Shown piece by piece: positions 55,768 to 64,000 of a stretch of DNA of 64,000 nt. The position numbers and the translations under genes are program-made. The number at the start of each line of letters is the position of its first letter. Position 1 is the stretch's first letter. This stretch comes from Sulfobacillus benefaciens (GTDB taxonomy: Bacteria; Bacillota; Sulfobacillia; Sulfobacillales; Sulfobacillaceae), in the NCBI GenBank assembly GCA_003023725.1, contig PXYT01000014.1:1-64000 (forward strand), written 5' to 3'. Under the pieces are notes generated by a model that was not told the DNA's origin, searched no databases, and saw only the letters and a list, made by a program, of their open reading frames with translations.

Positions 55768-56232
55768 CTACCACGAAATTTCCATAAACCATGCACCCGC
55801 TACAGGATTGGCGTGGTAGGGAGCAATATCGCGAAATCCTAATGCCGTGTACAGGTGAATGGCGGCACCCATAGAAGAAGGGACCGTTTCCAAACGCATG
55901 GCCCGATATCCCCGTTTTTTGGCCTCCTCGATGAGCCTAATAACCAACTGCCGGCCGACTCCGGTATTGCGGCAGGCGGGACGGACATAGAGCCGCTTCA
56001 TTTCACAAATATCATGAGACAGTGGCCTCAATGCCACACAACCCCATAGGGTCTTCCTCTCGCAAGCTAGCAACCCAACACCTGCAGGGGATCCATATCG
56101 GGTGGGCAAAGACGGCAACTCGGCTTCAAAATCCTGAAAGCACAGCGCAAAATTCACAGAGATGCCATATTCCTCGAACAACGCGTGCAATTGTTTCCAC
56201 TGCAGAGGTGTCACCGTTTCCACGATTTCCAC
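55768..56232 (-). CDS. GNAT-family N-acetyltransferase
   Basis: 154 residues from a GTG after GAGGAGG. The acetyl-CoA site is clear: CEMKRLYVRPACRNTGVGRQ then LVIRLIEEAKKRGYRAMRLE matches motif A with RxxGxG, and SSMGAAIHLYTALGFRDI motif B. The substrate is unknown; this branch acetylates small amines. It stands alone, convergent with the symporter. Confidence 0.9.
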   Translation of the reverse strand: MEIVETVTPLQWKQLHALFEEYGISVNFALCFQDFEAELPSLPTRYGSPAGVGLLACERKTLWGCVALRPLSHDICEMKRLYVRPACRNTGVGRQLVIRLIEEAKKRGYRAMRLETVPSSMGAAIHLYTALGFRDIAPYHANPVAGAWFMEISW

Positions 56233-57058
56233 CGGCCAATCCTCCTCGTCCCATCTGTGAATCGATGGAGAAATTTCCGCGCAAAAAGGCGCAATTGGTA
56301 CATAATCCTGCCCAATCGAGGCTTTAGAAACAGTTTAGCGAATGGCAGGGCGTCTCATGTCAGGAAAAGAATAATCCCTTTCTTTGGGATCTTGAGGCAA
56401 ACCGCGTGCCAAAAAACACACATCTCTATCCGTCGATTGATGCACAACCTTGATCCGTCGTCCTCGAGGGCCGAATGACGTCATCCAAGAGTCGTGATGT
56501 GCTCTGCCCGTTGGATCATGATGGCTTCTTCCTGCGGTGTTCTCCCGAAACTTTGCCCCGATCCAGAACTCCCGAATCGTCGATACCGGAAGATCCGTTC
56601 GATTCTGCATTCCCCATAAAAGGTATCCACCACGATAGATGGTGAGTCTGCGGCTCTCTACTGATACCGTGCGGCAATGACCGCGAGGAGTTGACGAGGG
56701 CAATCCGGATATACCAAAAACGGGGTCCTTGGCTGGCACAACCCGGTTGGATGCCTAGCCAGGGCACTGCAATGTATTTCGGGGTATGGGGTAGGTAGAA
56801 CGCGGCCTCGAGGCTTGGCTGTCTTAGCGAGTTTCTCTCGGACCGCGAACCCCTGCAGAACCGGACGTGCGCAATTAACGCATCCGGCTCCCCAAAACAC
56901 TCACACGCATGACGTGGGCCGTGTCGGCCTTGCCCTGTCCCACCCAGCGGCTATCTCTTATCGACTCGCCTGTAGCACTGAGGTGCCAGTCGGCTACCGG
57001 AATGACTTCAGATGCGTTACGATATGACGAGCCGTAGTCAGATTGATGGAACCGCCCT
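56233..57058. other. Gene-poor stretch with a group II intron-like fragment
   Basis: Several minus frames (56335-56900) overlap but none has a recognised family. The structured fragment at 56843-56894 suggests an intron relic on the minus strand. Confidence 0.4.
56843..56894 (-). mobile_element. Possible group II intron fragment
   Basis: On the minus strand GGAGCCGGATGCGTTAATTG followed by CGCACGTCCGGTTCTG is an imperfect hairpin of the GAGCCGGATGCG...GTCCGGTTC type found in bacterial group II introns. No reverse transcriptase remains nearby. Identification is by resemblance only. Confidence 0.4.
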
Positions 57059-57517
57059 TCAAGAAGAGACGTTTATCATGTCGTCGGCCTGAACAGTCAC
57101 TTGGTGCGTCTTTTGGTTGACTTTCCAGTCTATATGTACTGATTGCGGTATCCGGGAGGAGTTCAGATAGAACCCAACACCCGCCTCAGACGACAGCGCA
57201 GAGGACGTGATCATCTTGGGACCAAAGTGAATGACCACATCGCGCACCGTATCCGGACTCGTATTCTGCACTTCGGCATATACCAAAGGATGCCGGTGGC
57301 GAAACCACAACCATCCCGTCGTGACTGTTCCGTGGCCGACGTACAAAGTCCAAGCGTGAACGGGGTTTTGTCTAAGATCGTTCAATACCCTGTTACTAAA
57401 ATGATTCAGACCCGTCTGATAGGGAGTAGGGCTGCCACATCCCGTTAAACCCAAACTTAAACCCAATAAGAGCGCACAAGACGCAAAACGCCGGGGAAAC
57501 AGCCACAATGCTGCCAT
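57059..57517 (-). CDS. Small secreted lipoprotein
   Basis: 152 residues with lipobox LGLTGC (C27) after a hydrophobic signal. The mature part is beta-rich (WTLYVGHGTVTTGWLWFRHR, then VQNTSPDTVRDVVIHFGPKM) and ends in SS. It has no recognised family. AAGGAG precedes the ATG. It may be a surface-anchored binding or structural protein. Confidence 0.7.
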   Translation of the reverse strand: MAALWLFPRRFASCALLLGLSLGLTGCGSPTPYQTGLNHFSNRVLNDLRQNPVHAWTLYVGHGTVTTGWLWFRHRHPLVYAEVQNTSPDTVRDVVIHFGPKMITSSALSSEAGVGFYLNSSRIPQSVHIDWKVNQKTHQVTVQADDMINVSS

Positions 57518-57940
57518 ATGCTTGGCTCTCCTTTGTCCAAGGTATCTACGCGGCCTCCGGCATGAAATCCCCTTCGGCTATCGCTTGCCCTTTTTCCTAA
57601 TGTGGCGGGAAGGCCCACTCCAGGATGGAAAGGACGTCCGTTTGAGGTCAGCAACAATGTCCGTTCGTATTTTATCCCTATTTCCATAGATTCCACAAAC
57701 TGATTTTGAATCGGAGAGCAGCAAAATAAAAAAGGACACTCTCGCGCCTATTCACTCCCCAATCCCCGTAGCAACGTAAATTCGATCATTGTCAGCCGCG
57801 GACAGGACAACGGAAGAATCAACACCCCACAAATACCCGGATCTTTTGTCATCATTTGGTCATTATTCGGCGATAACCTGAACTTAGCCTCAAACACCAT
57901 ACAAGCCGTCAAAAAATTATATGACTATCTAAGGAGGAAG
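57518..57940. other. Divergent control region for the lipoprotein and PepSY operon
   Basis: No gene is supported. AT-rich sequence before 57941 probably holds the PepSY operon promoter, but no consensus pair stood out. Confidence 0.4.
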
Positions 57941-58903
57941 ATGATGATGAAACACTCAGTGATATGGGGTTTCGTGTCAACCGGACTGATCGCGGCCTCG
58001 GTGATTGCCGCCGGGACGGCGCCAATCACCTTCTCTGGTGCAACGGCCGCATCGTCGGTTTTTGCATCGTCCAACAGTCCAAGCCAGTCTCAGGCTGAAA
58101 AAACTGCCATTCAGCATGTCGGCGGAGGGCAAATAAGTCACATTTCATCCGATACTTATCAAGGGCAAGCGGTTTATGACATCCACGTTCTATACAAGGG
58201 TACGCTGTATGACGTCAAGGTGTCGAAAAGCACGGGGGTGGTGATGCAGACAAAACTCTCCTCTGAGCAGCCCGGTGTCAATGGCTCTTCTCCCTCTCCG
58301 TCTGGGTCTCAACCTTCAAGTTCTTCCTCCTCGTCGGTGAGTTCCGGCCAGGCAGGACAACTCGCCGTGAAAGCAGTGGGTGGGGGAACAGTGTTGCACA
58401 TTTCCAGCGACCACTATCAGGGAACTCCTGTCTGGGATGTTCACGTTCAGTATCAAAATCAAGTATGGGACGTCAAAATTAGCCAGATCACAGGATCTGT
58501 TGCGGAAAAGTTTTTGTCTCCCGAACAGAATCCGGGACTTTCACCGTCCCGTTCGTCTCAACCCACACAAGACAAATCACCGGACAAACAAGACCAGCAC
58601 AATCAGAAAACGCAAGACCAGCAAGATCAGCACAACCAGCCCAGTACACCCGCATCACCGTCTTCCAGTGGGGGTATTGTGTACGGCCAAAAACTAACAA
58701 CTCCGCCCGCGTCCTATCAACAATACGTCAACCAGGCCTTAAAGCAGGAAAATGGCACCTTGAAATGGATTAAATTGATCCAAAAACACCAGGGTGACAT
58801 TCAAGCCAACATCAAAATTCGCCGCGCCCAAGGAGGCACGGTGAAGGTGAAAGATCTTTTTAGCGCATCCGGACAATTATTGCAGCAAACAATGAATCAT
58901 TAA
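57941..58903 (+). CDS. Secreted protein with two PepSY domains
   Basis: 320 residues: a signal peptide, then two PepSY repeats. The first is AIQHVGGGQISHISSDTYQG with YDIHVLYKGTLYDVKVSKST, the second AVKAVGGGTVLHISSDHYQG with WDVHVQYQNQVWDVKISQIT. A Ser-rich linker separates them, and a Gln/Asp/His-rich linker (DKQDQHNQKTQDQQDQHNQ) precedes a C-terminal helical part. PepSY domains are thought to inhibit proteases or bind peptides. AAGGAGG precedes three consecutive ATGs. It is first in an operon with a second PepSY protein and a two-component pair, suggesting it modulates envelope sensing. Confidence 0.82.
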   Translation: MMMKHSVIWGFVSTGLIAASVIAAGTAPITFSGATAASSVFASSNSPSQSQAEKTAIQHVGGGQISHISSDTYQGQAVYDIHVLYKGTLYDVKVSKSTGVVMQTKLSSEQPGVNGSSPSPSGSQPSSSSSSSVSSGQAGQLAVKAVGGGTVLHISSDHYQGTPVWDVHVQYQNQVWDVKISQITGSVAEKFLSPEQNPGLSPSRSSQPTQDKSPDKQDQHNQKTQDQQDQHNQPSTPASPSSSGGIVYGQKLTTPPASYQQYVNQALKQENGTLKWIKLIQKHQGDIQANIKIRRAQGGTVKVKDLFSASGQLLQQTMNH

Positions 58904-58989
58904 AGTTGATGGGGAAGAGCCAGGAAAGGACAGAAAAAGAGGGGAAGAGCGGTTCTTCTCCTCGTGTCCTCGTGGGGAGGCATGGCAAT

Positions 58990-59529
58990 ATGCGCGGCTA
59001 CCGGATATGGACTTTTATCGTCCTGTGCGTGATGATAGCAGCTCCCGGATTGATGGTGTATCATCAGGTTCCCGCTCCCGTGCCTCGGGCAGGCGTTTCC
59101 TTGACCACAGGGCTCGGGCAAATACGTGCAGCGTATCCTCATGCACAAGTGTTAACTGTGGTTCCCGACGTCTATCACCACGCCGTCGCATACCGCTATC
59201 GCCTGAGGATGCCAAACGGCCGTCTCTGGCATGTTTACCTCGATGCCCGGACTGACCGCATCCTGGCCACACAACCTTTGCCCGGGATTGCGCCCCGGCC
59301 ATCCCCCACTTCCCGTCCTACTCAACAATCCGTACGGCAAAAAGCTCTGGCAATCGCGTATCAAGCGGTTGGAGGCGGACAAATCGTGACTGTGAAGACC
59401 AATACGGAAGATCATGGTCGAATCTATATAATAGAGCTCATGTTGACCAATGGGCAGTATGCCAAGGTGCGAGTGAACCCGAACACGGCCCAAGTTTTAT
59501 CCATTCAGGTGGAAAAGGTGGACCATTAG
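58990..59529 (+). CDS. Membrane-anchored PepSY protein
   Basis: 179 residues: one N-terminal span (IWTFIVLCVMIAAPGLMVYH) and two PepSY-like repeats outside, the first ending in GRLWHVYLDARTDRILATQP and the second AYQAVGGGQIVTVKTN then GQYAKVRVNPNTAQVLSIQV. The ATG at 58990 follows GGAGG by nine bases; longer starts lie upstream without benefit. It ends two bases before the response regulator. It is likely a partner or regulator of the adjacent kinase. Confidence 0.8.
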   Translation: MRGYRIWTFIVLCVMIAAPGLMVYHQVPAPVPRAGVSLTTGLGQIRAAYPHAQVLTVVPDVYHHAVAYRYRLRMPNGRLWHVYLDARTDRILATQPLPGIAPRPSPTSRPTQQSVRQKALAIAYQAVGGGQIVTVKTNTEDHGRIYIIELMLTNGQYAKVRVNPNTAQVLSIQVEKVDH

Positions 59530-59531
59530 TC

Positions 59532-60215
59532 ATGGACCAAAATATGCGAATCCTCATCGTCGAAGACCATCCTGAAGTGGCACGGTGGCTTCAAGGTGAA
59601 CTCGGTCATTTCGGCTGGAAAGCCGACGTGGCGGGTACGGTCCAATTGGCGCGCACGATGGCCCGACACCAATTCTATCAAGTCCTGCTTCTTGACATCA
59701 TGCTTCCCGACGGCGACGGAATCGAGCTGTGCCGTCAATTGCGCAGGTTTACCAATGCCGCCATCATTATGGTGACCGCCAAAGATGAATTGGCAGACCG
59801 CATTCAAGCTTTGGAGGACGGTGCCGACGATTACATCACCAAGCCCTTTGCCATTGACGAATTGCGGGCGCGCATCCGGGCAGTATTGCGAAGAACCCAC
59901 GGGGACAGGGGCCCGGTTTTGGAATTTCATGATCTCCGGCTGTGGCCGGAAGAAAGAACGGCAGAACAAAAGGGGAAACCCTTGGATTTAAGCCGCCGGG
60001 AATTTGAACTCCTCTTGGTACTGTTGGAAAATCCCAACCGCGCCTTGACCCGTGACCAATTATTGGAAAAGGCATGGGGGTTCGACTTCTACGGAGAATC
60101 CAACGTCGTCGATGTCACCATAAGACGTCTTCGTGACCACCTTGATCCGCAAAGTCCGGTCAGCATTGCGACACTTCGCGGTATCGGCTACATGCTCAAA
60201 TACGGCCATGATTAG
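59532..60215 (+). CDS. OmpR-family response regulator
   Basis: 227 residues. The receiver has the acidic pair in VEDH, the phosphoacceptor D55 (LLLDIMLPDGDG), the TAKDE threonine and the TKPF lysine. The C-terminal winged helix follows (LDLSRREFELLLVLLENPNR and NVVDVTIRRLRDHLD). It is translationally coupled to the kinase (its stop overlaps the kinase ATG). Probable target: the PepSY operon itself and the convergent PepSY gene, which is an inference. Confidence 0.94.
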   Translation: MDQNMRILIVEDHPEVARWLQGELGHFGWKADVAGTVQLARTMARHQFYQVLLLDIMLPDGDGIELCRQLRRFTNAAIIMVTAKDELADRIQALEDGADDYITKPFAIDELRARIRAVLRRTHGDRGPVLEFHDLRLWPEERTAEQKGKPLDLSRREFELLLVLLENPNRALTRDQLLEKAWGFDFYGESNVVDVTIRRLRDHLDPQSPVSIATLRGIGYMLKYGHD

Positions 60216-61599
60216 ACCCAAACGCCTCACCTGGCGAATTTCATTGGCCCTTATGGTGAGCATTGGCGTTGCCGTCATTATGGCCGGGCTCGGATCCGGA
60301 TGGTTTGTTTATTCCTTGGCTAAGAGCACACTCATTCACGAAAGCATGCAGGAAATTTCCCAAACAACAAAAACCTCGGCTCACAAACTCACGGAGGAGT
60401 ATCGGCAGCATCCGGGGCGGGCTCCCGTGGAGGATTTGAATGACCTGGCCGCCGCCGGGCATCTTTATGTCCTGTTAATCACACCATCAGGACATTTTAT
60501 TGGATCCAGCGGATCCCTTCCACCCGCACTCCCCCAGAATGGCTGGGTTAACGCAGGATCATCTGGCTGGTTTCCTTTTCACGCCATTCCTTACGTGTTC
60601 GCTTCCTCCCCATTGACCTTGAACGGTCAAGCCCGCCGTCTCATTATCGTCGACGGGCTTGACCGCACTGCCGCGTTGCTGTCGACTTTGCGGACAGCGC
60701 TGTTATTTGGAGAATTGTTGCTGGTATTAAGCAGCACTCTGGCAGTGGTCATCATTGTCCGCCAGCTCACCGATCCCCTGCGTTCTTTGGAACATCTCGC
60801 TCAAACCACAACTCTTTCCCGCAAGAACAGCAATTCCGTGGACATTCACTCCAGACTGACCGAAGTTGCGTCCTTGACCGATTCCTTTAACAACATGTTA
60901 GAACGCCTACAAAAAGCTCAGGAAAGGGAACGGCAGTTTACCAGCAATGCCGCCCATTCGCTGAGAACTCCGATTCATGTCATCAGGGGATATATCCACA
61001 CTCTAAACCAATGGGGCCACGAGGACCCCGAGACCAGACATCTGACGTTAAAGGCGCTCGCCCGGGAATCGCAAGCGATGGAAACCCTGGTAGACCGTCT
61101 TCTGCAACTCTCCCGAATGGAGCAAGATGACCCGCCGGGTCTTCGGCCCGTGGTCGTGGCACCGTATGTGGCGAAGATCCTGCCTCGTCTGCGTGATACA
61201 TGCCTCCATCACCCTTTGGTCCTGGACTGGCCCCAGTCCCCCGTCCCGCCCATCTTGTCCGAACCCAATCTGCTGGAGGCGGTTCTGCGCACCCTGGTGG
61301 AGAACGCGGATGCCTACGGTGATCCGGAAACGCCGGTGGCCATCTTTGCGACTTACCGCGTGAATAATAATAAGGTCCGTATTGGCGTCCGCAATTATGG
61401 ACCGGATATCCCGGCCGACGTCTTGAACCATCTCTTCGACCGGTTCTACCGCGCCTCTCAGCCTGCATCCAGTCATCACTTTGGTCTCGGCCTGTCCATT
61501 GCCGACAGTATCGTCGGCCGCATCCAAGGCGAATGGTATGTGAAAAGCCTTGATCACGAAACCGTCTTTGCTGTCGATTTGCCTCGTGCCGACTCCTAA
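60208..61599 (+). CDS. Sensor histidine kinase
   Basis: 463 residues: N-terminal span (about 10-35), an extracytoplasmic sensor to about 160, a second span (LLFGELLLVLSSTLAVVIIV), HAMP-like linker, then AHSLRTPIHVIRGYIHTLNQ with phosphoacceptor H250. The catalytic domain has VENADAYGDPETPVAIF (N box), RNYGPDIPADVLNHLF and GLGLSIADSIVG. The H-box reads AHSLRTP rather than SHELRTP, a common variant. The pair with the upstream OmpR regulator and PepSY proteins is in one operon. Confidence 0.93.
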   Translation: MIRPKRLTWRISLALMVSIGVAVIMAGLGSGWFVYSLAKSTLIHESMQEISQTTKTSAHKLTEEYRQHPGRAPVEDLNDLAAAGHLYVLLITPSGHFIGSSGSLPPALPQNGWVNAGSSGWFPFHAIPYVFASSPLTLNGQARRLIIVDGLDRTAALLSTLRTALLFGELLLVLSSTLAVVIIVRQLTDPLRSLEHLAQTTTLSRKNSNSVDIHSRLTEVASLTDSFNNMLERLQKAQERERQFTSNAAHSLRTPIHVIRGYIHTLNQWGHEDPETRHLTLKALARESQAMETLVDRLLQLSRMEQDDPPGLRPVVVAPYVAKILPRLRDTCLHHPLVLDWPQSPVPPILSEPNLLEAVLRTLVENADAYGDPETPVAIFATYRVNNNKVRIGVRNYGPDIPADVLNHLFDRFYRASQPASSHHFGLGLSIADSIVGRIQGEWYVKSLDHETVFAVDLPRADS

Positions 61600-61674
61600 T
61601 TTGGCCCGGTCTTCTCCTGGTGACAGCTTTATTGGTGTGACATTGCACCTGTTTAGTGTGTGCATGTCACCATG

Positions 61675-61712
61675 CTAACAAGGCCGGGGATGTCGAATTC
61701 CGGCCTTGTTAG
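61675..61712. terminator. Bidirectional terminator
   Basis: CTAACAAGGCCGG pairs perfectly with CCGGCCTTGTTAG around a 12-base loop. It lies between the kinase stop and the stop of the convergent PepSY gene. Confidence 0.85.
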
Positions 61713-61723
61713 TGTCTCTCTTG

Positions 61724-62023
61724 TCAGATACGCACGGTTTTGAGCACGCGGTAGCTGTGCGTATCGACAAACACCCACCAATACTGTCCTTGGCGATCAA
61801 TACTCACCCTCCAAACATCAATCCCATTCAAACGAGTTCGGGTTATGGCGACCGGATGTCCTCCTCCTACGGCTTTTTCGGCAGCCAGATCAGCAAACAA
61901 AATGCGTTCCGACAAGGATATGGACGCGGGTGAGAGATTCGCAGCATGGGCAGCGGCAGGAAGCATGGCCGTCAATCCGCTGGTCAGCATTAGGGCGGCT
62001 GCAAAATGCATCTTTTTTCTCAT
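61724..62023 (-). CDS. Small secreted PepSY-domain protein
   Basis: 99 residues: a signal peptide (MHFAAALMLTSGLTAMLPAA, cleavage near AHA) then a single PepSY domain: ADLAAEKAVGGGHPVAITRT and VWRVSIDRQGQYWWVFVDTH ending YRVLKTVRI. The ATG at 62023 is nine bases after AAGGAG. It faces the PepSY/two-component operon across a terminator and shares the AVGGG motif with those proteins. It is likely part of the same regulon. Confidence 0.85.
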   Translation of the reverse strand: MRKKMHFAAALMLTSGLTAMLPAAAHAANLSPASISLSERILFADLAAEKAVGGGHPVAITRTRLNGIDVWRVSIDRQGQYWWVFVDTHSYRVLKTVRI

Positions 62024-62253
62024 GGTTCTCATCTCCTTATCTTGAAATCTTCCCACTACCAAGGTTGCTTAGAGCGCCTTTCATTCTGAGACTATCCCCT
62101 GACGATGACTCGAAGATGACATTCCCTCCATTTCTTCCAATTTCTTCACAAAAAATTGGGTTGTTGCCACAGCTCCCGGGGACGCTCTTTTTGGGATGTT
62201 CATCCGAGGCAACAATCACCAGGGATCCGGTCCAAGACAAGCGGAGGAAGTGA

Positions 62254-62500
62254 GATGGTGTTCAACTTAACAGGCCTAAGCAGGCCTTATACGGACAATG
62301 AGTGCAAAATATCATGCAGCAAATCGTGCAGGGGTATTTGCCACCAACATCGGTGCCGACAAGGAAGACGGCCTCCAAGCTAACTGTGAACCTCAACACC
62401 GTAGTCAGGGCGTATCAGGAACTGGAACGGTTGAATTTGGCGTCAGAACACTGTCAATCCGTTCCCAGCAGTGATTTCGAGAGGCTCTCGCAGAGATGAT
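62254..62500 (+). pseudogene. Decayed GntR (YtrA-type) regulator
   Basis: Fragments in two frames: MVFNLTGLSRPY (first frame) and IMQQIVQGYLPPTSVPT then ASKLTVNLNTVVRAYQELER in another. These are the effector-less YtrA-like GntR start and the recognition helix of its winged helix. A frameshift separates them and the C-terminus is missing. It normally regulates an ABC transporter next door, which is absent here. Confidence 0.8.
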
Positions 62501-62569
62501 CAATAGCTGGCTCCCCGGATGTGTTCCATCGTCCCTGGTACTTAGATATGGATCGGCGTTTCGGAAAGG

Positions 62570-62819
62570 TCAGTCTGACAAAATTTCAACGTTTTGAGCC
62601 GTGAATCGTTGGCTGTCCTTAGCCTCTGTCTCGACAAGATCAAATGCCACCCTTTGACCTTTCTTGAGAAAGCGGAATCCATTAGGAAATCTCACCAAAT
62701 CAGGTTTGATCGCACTGAAGTGAACAAAGACATGTTGCCCATCTTGTCCATCTAATATGATTCGGCCGTAGCCTTTTGTCTCCTTAAAACCATTTCACAA
62801 TCCCCTCGCACCGCGACAT
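62570..62819 (-). pseudogene. Cold-shock protein gene split by a single-base insertion
   Basis: An ATG (62817-62819) with AAAGGGG upstream begins MSRCEGIVKWF, then a TTTT run (62786-62789) brings in TAA. With TTT the frame reads on as KETKGYGRIILDGQDGQHVF then VHFSAIKPDLVRFPNGFRFL and KKGQRVAFDLVETEAKDSQR, ending QNVEILSD. This is a cold-shock-domain protein (RNA-binding KGYGRI and VFVHFSAI motifs), slightly longer than usual. The remaining sequence is undamaged, so the insertion is recent or a read error. Confidence 0.85.
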
Positions 62820-63127
62820 GAGGACAACCCCTTTCAGGCCCTAAAGCCAGCACCCTCTGACCATGGACCATCATTAAGTGATGGTCCACTACGAAATGGT
62901 TCGCACCTGCTTTCGACCTCTTGAACAATTCGAACGCCTGATCCCTCAAAATTCACAAATGCCCACAGAATCTGATCTGCCTCGTGTTTCATGTCATACG
63001 CCTCCGATGGCATCATATCTGTCACCATTTTCCGCAGGGTCACATGAGAGGATTTTCTCTTAATGTTCGCTCTCTGTCGACGGGTCTTATTCTTGAACCA
63101 ACCGCTGGCTGAATTCCCCATCGTGGG
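62820..63127. other. Stretch between the cold-shock and TnpB relics
   Basis: A minus frame at 62834-63121 (KHEADQILWAFVNFEGSG) resembles nothing I know. It may be remnant sequence. Confidence 0.35.
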
Positions 63128-63640
63128 CTAGAACCCTGCCAGGAGCGGTGTGCCGTCACGGGTCTCCTTCCCGCGACGGAACCCCTCCATGAGGATGGCC
63201 ATAACCTGCTTTTGGGGGGTCCAAAGACGGATCTTGGAGCCATCTAGTCGGGAAAGAAGGTTCCATTCTAGCCCCATGTCTGCATCACCATCCCACCCGC
63301 ATTCGAAGCAGTGAAATCGACCCCCTTGTCGATTGTCCGGATGGACATATCCACACATCGGAACGGGACAGGCTTGATGGGGCTATGCAGCATAAACCGT
63401 TTCAAGGCGGGAAGCTCCGCCTTGGTCCGAAACTCCAGCTGTGCCCCTCGGGCAGATCTCGCCCCAAAGGGAGACGATCCGCGAGGGTTTGCGGATTTTC
63501 GTACGGCCCCGCCTGTGGGTCAAGTCCTGCGCCACCACAACAGACGGTTGGGTTGAAACCGCACCAATCCCTGGTGGTCCCAGTAGGAAATCCGGAAATG
63601 CTCCGGCACCAGAAGCCTCTCCACGCAAAATACGAAAAGG
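63128..63640 (-). pseudogene. tnpB: Decayed transposase/TnpB C-terminal fragment
   Basis: The clear part is MCGYVHPDNRQGGRFHCFEC then GWDGDADMGLEWNLLSR, the zinc ribbon and the last RuvC aspartate of TnpB. Upstream, pieces in other frames (LEFRTKAELPALKRFMLH) may be the preceding helix. Only one half of the first zinc pair remains in frame. A dead IS200/IS605-type relic on the minus strand, distinct from the one at 48868. Confidence 0.75.
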
Positions 63641-63730
63641 AGGCCGCTCTCAGTCAGTTCTATCACACTTCATCCATTCCCAGGTCCCAGGCCGGGAACT
63701 AACCTCCGGACAGCCAACACTAGATTGTCC

Positions 63731-64000
63731 CTAGCTCTTCATCACATCTTTCTGGACACTGTTTTGATGAAAAAGAGCCGCGAACGACTGAAGTTGGGGA
63801 GTTTTTTGAGGACGGCCTAAGAGAAATCCCTGGCCGTAGGTGATCCCAAATTCTTTGAGGATAAAAAACTCCTGCAGCGTCTCAACACCTTCCGCAACGA
63901 GCATAATGTTCAATTCGTCACACATCTGGACCACAGATTTGAGGACAATCTGACGTCTGGGATCATGGTCCACACCAGTGATCAGCATACGGTCCACTTT
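63731..64000 (-). CDS. EAL-domain protein, cut by the right edge
   Basis: 90 codons of the C-terminus, open to the window edge. KVDRMLITGVDHDPRRQIVL, then LVAEGVETLQEFFILKEFGI and GQGFLLGRP are the last third of an EAL phosphodiesterase that degrades cyclic di-GMP. The EGVE catalytic glutamate and GQGFLLGRP end motif are intact. The EAL signature itself lies outside the window. About 20 further residues follow the domain. Confidence 0.9.
   Translation of the reverse strand, partial: KVDRMLITGVDHDPRRQIVLKSVVQMCDELNIMLVAEGVETLQEFFILKEFGITYGQGFLLGRPQKTPQLQSFAALFHQNSVQKDVMKS

Noticed and set aside
60983-61665. Two antisense frames of more than 200 codons over the histidine kinase
   Set aside because: They mirror the kinase catalytic domain, whose motifs are intact on the plus strand.

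Overview
The window most resembles a moderately thermophilic, acidophilic Firmicute of the Sulfobacillus type. This is an inference from gene content: DabA/DabB inorganic-carbon uptake beside RuBisCO remains, a hydrogenase-4-like membrane complex, formate and formaldehyde oxidation genes, a YwbE protein, PucR/LacI/LysR regulators, a c-di-AMP riboswitch, Gram-positive style strong ribosome sites and lipobox lipoproteins. No rRNA or tRNA gene was seen. The region mixes intact operons with an unusual number of decayed genes and mobile-element relics.

Layout. 1-9 kb: a lipoprotein cut by the left edge, a decayed cbbL/cbbS RuBisCO locus, a PsiE-like membrane protein, a zinc-free MDR dehydrogenase, a cupin protein, a winged-helix regulator and a small zinc-ribbon protein, with long gene-poor gaps. 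9-16 kb: dabB-dabA (CO2/bicarbonate uptake) from a good promoter, then a divergent LysR regulator and UPF0718-type permease. 16-29 kb: a secreted glucoamylase-like hydrolase, MntP, and a plus-strand carbohydrate operon (LacI regulator, GH35 hydrolase, oligopeptide/oligosaccharide-type ABC importer with binding protein, two permeases and two ATPases) closed by a bidirectional terminator. 29-36.5 kb, all minus strand: a hydrolase, a [2Fe-2S] protein, a formate dehydrogenase with an in-frame UGA at the catalytic position, a PucR regulator, an aquaporin and a glutathione-independent-type formaldehyde dehydrogenase.

37-45 kb: a six-gene hydrogenase-4/complex-I-like operon (hyfC, E, F, G, I, B) behind a consensus promoter and a structured leader. 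Its large subunit has lost all four nickel-iron cysteines, so it is probably not a hydrogenase. 45-52 kb: poorly known minus-strand genes, a TnpB relic, ywbE and a multi-span membrane protein. 52-56 kb: a c-di-AMP (ydaO) riboswitch ahead of an amidohydrolase, a DUF3311 protein and a sodium:solute symporter, then a GNAT acetyltransferase. 57-62 kb: two PepSY proteins in one operon with an OmpR response regulator and histidine kinase, facing a third PepSY gene across a terminator. 62-64 kb: relics of a GntR regulator, a cold-shock protein and a second TnpB, then an EAL-domain protein leaving the right edge.

How the parts may work together. Formaldehyde dehydrogenase and formate dehydrogenase would oxidise C1 compounds to CO2. 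The Hyf-like complex could couple a soluble donor to ion pumping. DabAB supplies inorganic carbon although the adjacent RuBisCO copy is dead. The LacI block imports and splits galactosides or related sugars. These functional links are inferences from proximity and family knowledge.
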